Source: Apostichopus japonicus
Lineage: Eukaryota; Echinodermata; Holothuroidea; Aspidochirotida; Stichopodidae
DNA length: 64,000 nucleotides
Assembly (NCBI RefSeq): GCF_037975245.1
Contig: NC_092563.1
Span: forward strand, 15,515,094-15,579,093
Reading direction: 5' to 3'
Shown here piece by piece: positions 1 to 11,900 of this stretch. The notes under the pieces are model-generated. The model did no database searches, was not told where the DNA came from, and saw only the letters and a list, made by a program, of their open reading frames with translations. The translations under genes and the position numbers were made by a program. Numbering within the stretch: position 1 is the stretch's first letter; each line of letters begins with the position of its first letter.

Positions 1-2913
1 TTTTCCTTATGGTAAAATTCCAAAAATTAATAGTGCAAAGCTACATATGACTCCTTTAATCCAGTTTTCCTATTGGCAATGTTCATTTCTTGAGGATTGC
101 CATTGTGAAATCAGAAATTTCCCTGTTTTTTGGAATGGTCTCTATTTAAAATGGTTTTGTTTTACATCTGTTCCTTTTGTTGTTTTTCTAACATCTTGAT
201 TTCATCCCCTTTGTCTGAGCCAGGGGCTCCATAAAGAGGGTATTTTTTCTTTTTCCTTTGATCAGAACAGTGAACTTATCATTACCACAGGGTAGAGTTG
301 CTCAGGTGAAAGTCTCTGTTTTTCAGCTGTGTTAGAGATCAGTAATTGTTGATGGATGTCTCCTTTTAGCTACGGATTATGAATCACTCACGGTTCCCAC
401 TACAGAGAGAAATTATATTTTGCCCCTCCTCACCCCATAGGGTTGTGCCTTTCTTGAATTTTGTCTCCTTTCCTGCAAGCAGGATTCAAATTCGTCTGGG
501 AAAATTCAACCAGAACTTTGCTAGAAATTTGCATTACAAGCTCGGTAGTCTATCAAGAGTTTTTAATCCATTGACAAAAACTGGTGGACAGGGTGCTTGC
601 TAGAACTCAAAACCGTTGCAAAAAGTAGATTAGGGATGGGGACCATTTTAGGTTTCATGTAATCTTAACCAAGTGTATCTCATAAGCACATAATGGTAAC
701 AGAAATTATGGTACATTCATGCAATTTCTCTCATATGAATTTTATTTTGAGAGTATATCACAGAGCTAATCACCAATCTCCCTATGTCTCCAAATGAATG
801 GTGGCCCGACAGGTCGTCCAAAACAAGGTCTCCACTAACCCGTGACCTTGCATTGTTTGGAATGGTCCAGCACCCTTGATTGGCATGTTAAATATTTCGT
901 TAATGAAATAATTAATTTAAATAATATATATAAATAATAATAGGAGACGAGATATAAGGATATGAAGGTGGGAGTGGGATGCTGTGGGGGTGGGGTTTGG
1001 ATGGTAGGGGGATGGGAGGGATTGGGTGGGTTACATCTATTCAGGTGGATGGACTACCTAGTCTAACACATAGACTGTATAAAGTCAGCACCTTTGAAGC
1101 AATGCAATAATCAATAGAAAAACATATTGCCTCAAATAACAGTATATTAAGTGTGGATTACAACTGTTGTTGGATGTCTTACATGGGGCTGGTGATCTGT
1201 TGTTTACATTAAACATTAATTAGCATATTTCGGTGGAGGAATGATGGGTTAACATTCGTTAGCGGTTCAAATACAGACTGCTCAAAGCGACTTACCAAAA
1301 ATTAAGCATTTATATATATTAATCGTCTTATAAATCAAAATAGCTCTAAACAACAAACTCTCTAATATCTCTAAACGGTAACTGAACTTACATTTCAAGA
1401 TAGTTTCCTTGTTAGAGGGCAAGGAACAGTTTGTAGTCTTGTCATGAAATCAATTAAGGGGACTCCTTTCCTTACACACTGACAAATTCATGGTAATCAT
1501 TGATTATCTTTGATATCCGAGTTATTTCCCGAGGGAAGCATTTCACATCATCTTCAAAGTCTGCTTTTGTCATTAAAAAGTAAGCTTTGACAAATGTTTC
1601 ACTCTGTGTTGTACAGTTATTAAAACCAGAGAGGCTCCGATCAGAACTGTTAAATGTCCCTCGACTGTCTGCGACAGAACGCTCAAATGAGGAGGAGGAG
1701 GAACCAGGGGCATGGCGTGGGCACTCTAGCTGTCTCTCATGAGATTCAGAAATGATCACGCTGTGTGTTTTAATTTTTTTGCCAAATTGGACATTTAATA
1801 TCTGAGAAATGAGGATTGATGTGATTGCTGATAGGATCATGTTTTTACAGCAAAACTCCCTCCGCTTTGTTACCATGGCAACTTTTGAAGTTGGGTCAAA
1901 GGTTAGAGAGCATGATGCATTTGCCAACATAAACTGTCATTTAGATGAAATTAAATCCTTCTTGATTTGTTGAATATCAACCATGCCTTTGGTTACTTGC
2001 AGATTCTTCCATTCATTGGTTTTATACCAAATGTCTTTAATCAGAAGAGAGAGTCCTTTCTTAATTGGGCAGAAAAAGTGAAATTCTTTTGATTTTGCAG
2101 AATCAGCAGATATTAACAGATGCTATTGATATTGGTATGTTTTACTTGATCCTCCCACGCCGATTTGGGAAGAAAAAGAAACATGTTTATAACTTCTCTG
2201 AAAACTTGGGTGGCATTAGCTACCTATTCATGCCATTGTCCATGCCTTTGTCAAGCGGTTAAGGTGACTAGTGGACTATAGCTATCCAAAGTTATCCTAT
2301 AGTTGGAAAGAGTCAGACCAAATTTCTCAGTGGGGCTGAATTGCTGTTTTCGCCTGCATATTGCCTGCATGAGAATCATTGCAATAATCAGGACCCTTGG
2401 CCTCACCAACCCCAATCCCGTCATCCCAACCTTCCCCAGCATCGGTGGGGGGGGTCGGTGGGGGGGTGTCCTGCTAACCTTCCCAGCATCGGTAGGGGGT
2501 GTTAACTACCAAAGGCATCAACTGCAAACATGTGTGATTTAGAAACAATGCATAAAAAATCATTAAAAAAAATGGGAGGCTCAAAAGTCAAAACTTTATG
2601 TCTTGGTCTGAGCAGTTGCAATAACAAGTCTCAAAACAAGAAAATAAATGCATTAATCACTAAGTTAGATTTAGACCAAGGTGTGTAGGATTGATCCTGG
2701 TTAGATTGAAGACATTGAGGGGGGGGGAGGGGGGTATAACCAATCACATGTTAATATTCCATGGCAAGGTCAGAATGTTGCAATTGGGGTACAATTCGGA
2801 CAGAAGGTGCAGCTTGACCTACATGCGGTACCACTATGTCTATTTTAAAGACTGGTAAACATTACCAGATTATGATTGACTTTTACCTTCCTTCCTGTCT
2901 ACTTTACCCCTAG
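1..2913 (+). other. Intronic DNA upstream of the first visible ADAMTS exon
   Basis: No exon of the ADAMTS gene could be recognised here. The preceding coding exon (start of the catalytic domain) must lie to the left, because the exon at 2914 starts in phase 0 in the middle of the metalloproteinase domain. The stretch is AT-rich. It holds a small G-rich direct duplication at about 2425-2505 (two copies of an 'ACCTTCCC-AGCATCGGT-GGGG' type segment), a G-rich tract at 2718-2735, and one unexplained minus-strand ORF listed separately. Confidence 0.7.
1472..1930 (-). CDS. Uncharacterised 152-codon ORF inside the ADAMTS intron
   Basis: This is an uninterrupted minus-strand reading frame in otherwise non-coding DNA. 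I do not recognise a family. About 20 residues near position 30 are hydrophobic (around MILSAITSILISQI) and follow a basic KRR patch, as in a single-pass type II membrane anchor. A Ser-rich stretch (SSSSS) follows, then a mixed charged C-terminal half. No flanking splice sites or second exon were found. It may be a chance ORF, a remnant of an inserted gene, or a small intron-nested gene. Base composition alone does not settle this. Confidence 0.2.
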   Translation of the reverse strand: MLANASCSLTFDPTSKVAMVTKRREFCCKNMILSAITSILISQILNVQFGKKIKTHSVIISESHERQLECPRHAPGSSSSSFERSVADSRGTFNSSDRSLSGFNNCTTQSETFVKAYFLMTKADFEDDVKCFPREITRISKIINDYHEFVSV

Positions 2914-2997
2914 GTGGCCAATCTCTACAGGGATGCATCTCTGGGGAGCACGATCAACATTGTACTGGTTAATCTCATCCTTCTGGAAGAGGATCAG
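2914..2997 (+). CDS. ADAMTS exon a: metalloproteinase core helix/strand
   Basis: This exon has 28 codons in phase 0 at both ends, bounded by CCCCTAG and GTAAGA. It encodes the conserved segment with LGSTINIV and ending LLEEDQ, which in ADAMTS enzymes lies about 70 residues before the zinc-binding site. It is the first ADAMTS exon in the window, and the following intron is the longest (about 10.3 kb). Confidence 0.9.
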
Positions 2998-5900
2998 GTA
3001 AGACGTGGCCTTCTTCTAATCCTTAATCCTTATATGGGATATGAATGGTGTCTGAAGTTGATTCATGCTTAACAAACTCGCTGCAAACTTTCTGTATTCG
3101 TTCGGTCAAGACCAGATCCAGCTGGTAGCATTTTGTACGGGGGGGGGGGGGGGGGGAGATACAAAGTTTTCAAATTTGGTGATATCATGTGAATGTATCT
3201 GGCGACATAAAGCAAGAGTGAATGATGTCGTCCCGGCGATTCAGATGAAAAAGTTTCTCCGTATGATGTATAAATCATTTGTTAGAAGCATAGGAAAATA
3301 GTATTCTTACAGAAGGCTCGCTTGGTGATGACATTCTAAATGCTGAGAAGGTCACGTAAGCCACCATACCAAATGACGGCCAAATTGAAAAAACAATTCA
3401 ACAACAATATTATAACAGGAGAGTAAAGCACTCGAGGGATCAACTGTACCGTAATGATGACATCATGCACAGGCCACCTGTAACTCTGATCAACAATTCC
3501 CTACCCTCTTCCCTTAATCCTCTCTTTGTCCCTCCACTGTTTATCTCCTACCTCTCCTCTTCCCCTGTTGGTTTCTTTCTTTCTTCTCTCCATCCCTTGT
3601 CTACTAATCCCCTTACATCCATCTCATTGTGTTCACCATGCTCATTAAGCTGTCTGTATTCTGTGCGTGTTTTTGTCCCTTCTGTTACTGTTACTTGTCA
3701 TTTAGCCTTTGAAGAAGATCCTGCTAGGATCGAAACGTCAGGCCAACTTACTTTTACACAACAATTCTCCAGTTAGGGAAGGATTAGCTAAGTATTAAAA
3801 AGTAATCTGCATTCAAAGAATCTTATAGAGTTTTAATTAGGAACAAGATAAATGAGATTAACTTTTCAGATAACAGTGTGGAATCATTTTTTTAATTTTT
3901 TTATGTCATCACATTATCTGCAACTGGAATTTTCCTGTAAAAGCAGCTTTTTGAGTTGATTTACTGATCTTATTGTTGGATATTAAATCCTATTTCCAAT
4001 TTGAGATCATTCAGCTTGACTATTAAATGTTATAAAAAAATAACTCAAAACTATCCATCGGGTGGGTCCTTGTCCTTTAAAACTTGAAATTCCGAGGGTA
4101 TAGGCAGACTGGCAGCCCTGCAATGTCTAGACGATATGAATAGCTCACATGATCTGATTAATCATGGGGTACACATGGATGGCTTTCCACCGTAAATCTC
4201 CAGGGTCGTACATTGCGTGTCTTCTCACCCTGTAATAACCATCATCGACGATTATCCACCCTTGGCCCAAAGCAAAGAAGTCAGAGTGGCCTTTTTGCCA
4301 ATGCCTAGCCAGTGTCATATGGCTCCATAAAGGTTTTCCTGTGAAGGTCAACATAGGAAAAAGTTTTTTTTTAAATCTTTTACAACCTTGGTTATTTAAT
4401 ATCTATCGAGGATTTCATAGCTACAGGTGTGCACTTGCAGGAAGCCTTAAGTGCCTAATTCTAATCTAATCGACTGAAACGGAAACAACAAAAAGGTACT
4501 TTGAGTAGTGAGTATTTAAGAGAAAAAGATACTCCTTTGTCGTAAAACACGTCTGTTTTTCTCATTTTCGGGGCATCAGAGCAAACTCCCGTACATAGAG
4601 TATATAGAGTAAAGATGAAGGGCCCCCATTCGTATAGAGGAAGTCTTTACCGATGGTTCATTGGCTTTGTTCGTGTATCGAGGAAGTCTTATATACAGCT
4701 CGTTGGTCACAGATACGATGTGTAATAGAGAAAATGGGGTGTCTGCCGGTCACTGACTATGAGAATATTTATATCTCAATTATGACTGAGATATATATAG
4801 CAACATCCTTATCTGTATTAAACATATTACTTTATTAGGTTTTGGAAGTTTGGTCCCCCCCACTCCCAAACAGCCTCTCTAATTTCTTGCTCGATGACGT
4901 AAATAGCTCCTCTGTCATTCATTCACGGTCTATCACTGTTATTTAGTTTACAAACGGCCCAGATTTCTCCCTGTTAGCGAACTTGCTTGTTTTTTGAAAC
5001 TATCTATCCTGCAAATGTAACTGACATATTGTAAACCCTCTGATTATGAAGAAAACATTGCAATTTTGAAGCTTTGTTTTTTACTGTTCTGAGTTCTGTC
5101 GAGCAAATTTGTTTACTCTTGTCAAGAATATCAATCACATTTTTTTTTGCCAGTAAATGCATCAAAGACTACCTTAATACTGCGTTGACGGTTATCGACA
5201 GAACCAGAAGTTTTGAAGAGTTTTCCGAGAACAAGTTTTTGAAAGATTCCCATTCTTTCAACAACAGTGTACTAATCACTTAATCACACTAAATTCGGCG
5301 ATAAAATATTTGACCCGACCAACAGGAAGCCTGCTAGATTAAAACTTTTACTACTACTTGATAATAATGATAATTAATAATAATAAAATGGAAAGGTTAA
5401 TGAGTATGGAAACTGAGTTTTCCATCATCACGTTAACAGATAATGTGGTTAGTGGTCAGAAAGGAGAATGGTTTCTACATTATGTGCAGCCACTGGTATT
5501 GCTGTACAGTTAATTAATAGCCTCTGTTAATTGATTTTCAACAATGCCTGTTTAGAGCACAGAATTAATTTTAATAGGACCATTAAAAATCATGGTATGA
5601 ATAAATACCACCAAGCTTAGTCGTATTGGTTCTATCACACTTTTAATCGTTTTGAACAAATGATCCTTTCAATGTATGAGGGGCCAAAACGAGTGACTTG
5701 ACTACTTTAAAGTATGGTACAAGAACCATTGGGTCATGCACTCGAGATGGCAAACTCAAAAACAAACAGCATTGATCAGATCTATATATGTGCTCAAAAT
5801 AACTTGTTGACAAATGTTTTTTACAAATTTGTCATCAGGCACAGATGAGGGTGTTGAGACTATTCTGGAGCCTGTAATTATTAACTATTTTTAATGAATT

Positions 5901-8900
5901 TTAAAGAAGAGAAGAAAAAAAAGTTGGGATATTTTCAAAATATGTAAAATAAATCAGATGGAATGATTACTAACCAGCTCGGTACTTAGCATCCACTTGC
6001 AGTACATTTTCAATGAAGGACTGTGGCAGTTTGGCCAAGTGAAACCTTGAACGTTTCATTCTCTGGGTTTGGTAGAATATATCTATAAGGGTACATATAT
6101 ATACTGTAGATAGGCCTGTAGATAATCGTCAGCTATAAATGCATAAATTTTTCGTTAATAAATGGAAATAGTTCTCACAGTGATTCAGTGCTCATTTTCT
6201 CTGCATTTTGCCCCGGTTTACTGATTCATCACATGAAAAAGGACCTTTGCTACAATGCCCCAGATACGTGAACGCCATACTTAAAAAGCGTCGAAAAATA
6301 TGTAACAGGATGTCAACATTTTTTCTCCGAATGAAAACGCACGTACATAGAACTTGTTTAGGAAGGATGACAGTTTGTATAACGCAAAATCGAGCGTCTT
6401 TGTGAATCTTTGGCCAGTGATTGGTTTATTGTTTTTGCTCATCACCTTATGACAAACCATCTCATTCATGGTTGTTCTCTAAACAATAACTACCTCTGAT
6501 GTCATGACGATGAGGTTTTTAGGGGAAAGAAAAAAAAACCTTTGTCCATTTTCCTGTCTTTTTCCATGACATGGGTATGTAGGAATCTATCTCCTATTAC
6601 TATGTAACAGCTGGCTAGATGTATGTGCTAAACATTATTAGTGGTTGACCTTTGACCTTATATTAAAATAATCACATCATGGAGAGCATGCTTATTTAGA
6701 TGCCTCATCATCAGGGCTTTTGTTTGTTCCTTTTTAGTTCAGTACCAGCTCTGCTTGTTCTTGTCTTGTACTTTGTATTAGTTTGGAGAACCCATGTAGA
6801 ACTACTTGTAGTAGTAGTAGTAGTGGCTTGCAGCCAACCGCAGCAGGTATTATAGTTCTTGGCCTAGAGGAGGTCACCAGTAATATCTTCCAGGGCAACT
6901 AAATTGATTTCGGTTCATTTCCAGGTTCGGAATGATTCGTTAACTTTGACAGGAAATAGCAAATCCCTAAACAAGGGAAGGTAGTGTATTCAACTGTTTA
7001 CCAGGTTGAGGAATATCACACAGGAGGCCTTGGTCGTATTTAACGCCCGATTATGTCTTTTGGAAATTAGTTTTTTCATTGGAAGTTAATAGAATTTCAT
7101 GGGGTGTTTTTTTTTCATTTTTTTTTTTTTAATCAAACATTTAAATGTACCAAAAAACAAGATTTTGGAAGTGGAACATGAATGTGAAAATTAAATAATT
7201 GAAATATGGGACGCATCTTTAACAAGGCATTTCCTTGGCATTCGTTTGGCTATTCCTTGGCTATCCACGTATGAGGCTCCACATACAACTAGTAGCCCCA
7301 TACATCACATCATGAATCATTATAGTGAAGAAATCGTAAGATGCATTCACCCGAAAGAATACCTTCGTGAATGTTGACATTGCACGGAATTGATGTATAT
7401 CAATAATAAACTTTGGGGATACGTCGGTAGGAATCTCCAGGCATTCGGAATTCGGTTACGGTCAGGACAAAAATCAGTGTGAGTGGGTGGGAATGATCGC
7501 TGACAGTGGGCAGTGATACTAACATTTTGTGTATCGACAATTTTCTGTGGTATTTACAGCTTCTGAAGGAGTTATGAGGCCTGAGATTTAACATTTTTTT
7601 ACCAGACAGCAAGTCAAAAGAAAAGGGGGAAAAAAGTCCATCTCCCAGCTTTATAGCTTGTTCTCTTACTGAGATATAAATTTTGAAATTTATTTCATCT
7701 TGTGTTTATCTATTTCTTTTTTAAATCCCATACTTTTGCTATTCCTTTTAAAGGTAATCTCAACTAGATATATTCATTGATCCTTGTTATAGAGATATAA
7801 TTCATGATTGATGACAATCCCCAAAGTCCCAAACAGCTATTAAGAAAAATCTCACACCTCCAATTAAGTGAGCAAGTCGAATTATGGACTTTGCGTATAG
7901 TCACGATATACTTGAAACTAAGAAATGAAACAGTTATTTCTCAATTCCTGTAGTCTGAACATTGCTTTGTTTTTTTTTTTTTATCTTTTCTTGGAGAGGA
8001 TCTTGAGATGAAAAGTTGCAAGTACTTTCTTAAAGTTATTATTGTGCTATATAGTCAACTGCTGTTTTATCATGTTGAAAGAGGGTAACATTTGGAGGGG
8101 GGGATGATAGGGAGGATGAATAGGGTGAGACAAAGGATAAGGGGGGGAGGATGGAGGGGGAGGGAGGGATGGGCTGAATAGAAGATATTTTGGACAAACA
8201 TTTACCATTCATCAGGTTCCGAAATGTTAAAATTAAGTCAATGATTTTGGAAGTTGGAACACAATGATTGTCAGCCCTGAATGACATTGGAATTGTAAGT
8301 GTCAAGATGGCATATCATGTTCAATGACAATTATGAGGTGATTTGAACCTGAATAATAGGTACTTTATAAGACAAAGGACGAAGTGAACCCTGTTGTTGC
8401 TTAACGACATCATAATGGCCAATTGAATTTTATGAAAAACATTGTTGAAAAACAATTAAAATGTCATTCTCATGGTTTGAAATTCTATTGTGTTGATAGT
8501 TTGGCTGCAGCCCACGCACACCCCTGGACCTTCCAAAGGAGAGATAGAGCTAGCTAGAAGCTGGTAAAAAAAGTACTTTGAACATTGCAGGGACATTAGA
8601 TGAATCGGTTGTATAGTACAGCCATTTAGTGGCATGTTTGACTATGTTTCTCCTGTCACAAATACGTGCTAATGATAATGTTCAGCGTACATGTCAGCCA
8701 ATGTTATCATATACCGTATATTCAACCGAAAAACTCGATCCTTACTAACGTTTGTCTAGAAATTATTGGGAAGGTCCAACATGCGCTTCATAGCTTCAGT
8801 CAGGAGAGTCATTTACAAAACTGCAAGCAAGTCATAGATTGTTTAAATTTTGATGCTTATTTTGAGTTTTTATTTTATACTAGGCTAATCACCAGATGAT

Positions 8901-11900
8901 TGCCCCTTTTTCAAATTGCAAAAAGAAAAGTAAAAAACAGTAAAGAAAATAGAATGAACTAGATGTCTTGTAAGCACTGCTATAGTTTTGGGTACTTGGT
9001 ATTTTTCACTATGTAACTGAGTGAAATGTTCTTGGGTGAAGTATTCTGTATGGAGTAGTGTTAGGGTTTTGTATGCATGAGGTTAGACTCACTCACATCC
9101 GCAATTAAGAACAGCTGTATTATCTGGACATGTTTGGCCTTTCTGGATATACTCGACCCTCCTCGATCAGAACGTACAGAACTTAAATCCAAGTACATGT
9201 ACAGTAATTCAAAAAAGCAGACGATCATCGCCTTTTTTTTCCCCTCCTTTTTTTGGTGTGTGTGTGTGAGTGTTTGTAATGAGGTAGAAAGAGATTTTGC
9301 CGGCCAATTGCTTCCTATTCATGTCTGACATTCGTCACCAACAAGAGCGAGGGTTTGGGTTTAACCGAATCGTATATTGAGCGAAAATCATCATTAAGTA
9401 TTAGTTATTAAATATTTTTCATAATTGTTTACTTTGTGGCTACCAATTGCTTTTCAATTGTTTCTCAATTAGTTACAAATGCTACAAAGACATCTGTTTG
9501 AAGATGGGGACAGGTTTTGTTCTTGTCATATATACTCTGCTTACATTTTGTACATTGGTTAAGACAGAAGAGGAAGGCACTAGTTACGATAATGGCAAAC
9601 GCAGGGGCTTATGGATTTGCCAGCTGTTTTGCAAGCCATATGCATTCCCTCCGTCCCTGGATATCACAATGATCCTTGACACTCTATAGACAAAAACACC
9701 TCCTACTGTAACTGGGTAAAAACTTGTCTCCCAATGACCACAATCAACTACAGACAATAATAATAATTTTAATAATATTGAGGTTTTATATAACGCAGAC
9801 ATATCCACCAATAATGGTGCTCAATTTAACATACAGGCAATAACAATCAGCAGGGTATTTCATGAATTGATAAGATCAAAAAAAAAAGAAGAAAAAGTGG
9901 GGTGTTGCATGAAAAACGTAAATTTCTTTGAAAGAAAATGTTTTTTTTCCTTTAGCTCCGCAGTCTGTCGATCCTTTACTCTTAGAGCAACGACATTAAG
10001 TGCCTACATTAACCAAAAAATTAGCTCTGCAAATTGTTTGTAGAAGTTTAACACTATACCTAGCTGTAACTAACCATGAAATTGAATCTGTATTAACATA
10101 CTATACTCTGCTTGTTAGAACAATTTGCAACATTAATAAAAATCAATGGGTATAGTCTGCAGCTTTAATTGCAACATCTGCTGGTTAACCTGTTTATTTT
10201 TTCTGTCCTTTTTTTTATATATTTTTCTACTTTCTTATTTAAAATATTGTATCTTTAGTTGTCCCCTTCGAGGAATTGTTATGACACCTTTTGTAACAGA
10301 GATTGGAATTCCAGATGAGGATTAGGGTATCAACTGATATTGATATACGGTAGTTCTAATAACAATTAAAATGATGTTATAACCTGTAATGATCTCATTC
10401 AAGGCCTGTACAGCTGATGAATATGAAGGAATCATGTTATACCAATAGGCTGCTCGTTGACCTGTAGCTATAAATAAGAAACTGTATAGTTGTGACCATA
10501 CAGGCCCCTAAGAAAATAAACAGATACCCCTGTAGACATGTCAAAAACTGTAGGGATGATATAGTTTCACTTGAATTGAAAAATTTACAAATGCACTTTA
10601 AGGGAAAGTAGGAAATTCGTTACAGAGGGATTAAACTTCACTTTACCGTGATCTAGCCCCGCGAGAGAATAACAGAGTTTATATTATAAGTCGGTGGGTG
10701 CCAAAGGTAGGTTGTATTGTACCGTGTAAAGCTGAGATACTTAAAAAAACAGTTTATTTAGATAAAAAATTCATGAAAAGTTTGTATGGGGTTTGAGAAG
10801 TTCCTGAAATTTTGTCAAACTCACCGGACGGGCAGATATATTGCAAATTCATGCGACTTTAATATCGATCGTATCAAATATTGAGGAGGGTATAAAAGCT
10901 TAGAGAATATTTAATGGCCCCAAGATTGGAAGTTCTTCCAGATTGATGGTAACAGCTGAATCTTACAACTTTGATAATTTCATGACTAGTAATGGCCACC
11001 TTTACACATTTTTTTCTCTTTCTAAGGTCGGGGTGGAGATGGGAGAAGGGAAGGGGGGGGGGAAGAAGGGACTGGTGGGGATAGATGTATTCTATACTTA
11101 ACACTTTGAGGGTAGTATATACTACAGTCACTGCTACCTGTGTTGCTTCTATGGACCTGACCTATTGTTCTATGTATTATGCTGTATAGTCTAGTCTGAG
11201 TCACTTTAATTAATGAACTTAATTTAATTAATTTAAATTAATTAATGTTAATATTTTAAAGGGTCATTTCTCAAAACTGGTCAATTTTACGGAAGTACGT
11301 ACGACCCGAAGGTGATAGTCTTCAACTTATCAATATTTTATTTTGCACCCATAAAAGTCGTCCTTAAATTTTGTTGGCTGGGATTTTAACAAAGCCATGC
11401 CAGGGGGTAGAAGAGATTAAAAGACTGGCCAGTTTTAATAATTACAATCACCTTGTAGGTGACATATTAACAACCCTGCCACCAGTTTTTTGTTTAATGG
11501 ACACATCACTCAGAGGCTTGCCTCTTCGGGGATGATGAGGTTATCTTTTTATTTAGTTTTATTTAGTTTCTACCTCAGGTTAATTACATCTGAAAGATTG
11601 ATGGCTATGCAGCTATCAAAGCAGAGTCCTTTTTTTGGCATTTTGGTCAACTTCCTTTGACAAACCCTCAGAATATATTCAAAATGAGATTGCAGTTCTT
11701 AAACTAAGGTAACCCCCCCCCCCCCGACTCAAGTACACAGCATGGAGGGAAGACTTGACTATGGTCAAGCAAACTTGCTACATCCCATATGGGAATTAAA
11801 GTATTGGATAGAATCGTCGAAAGTCAAATAGTAAAATGTAAGAACTGCTTCGCAAACCCTAAATCTGAATGTCCCGTTTAGCTGGCGATTTTAGATCAAA

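Noticed and set aside
2065-2262. Candidate upstream ADAMTS exon (after TTTTGCAG at about 2100)
   Set aside because: It has a good acceptor but the peptide does not resemble the expected catalytic-domain segment, and no suitable phase-0 donor precedes 2914.
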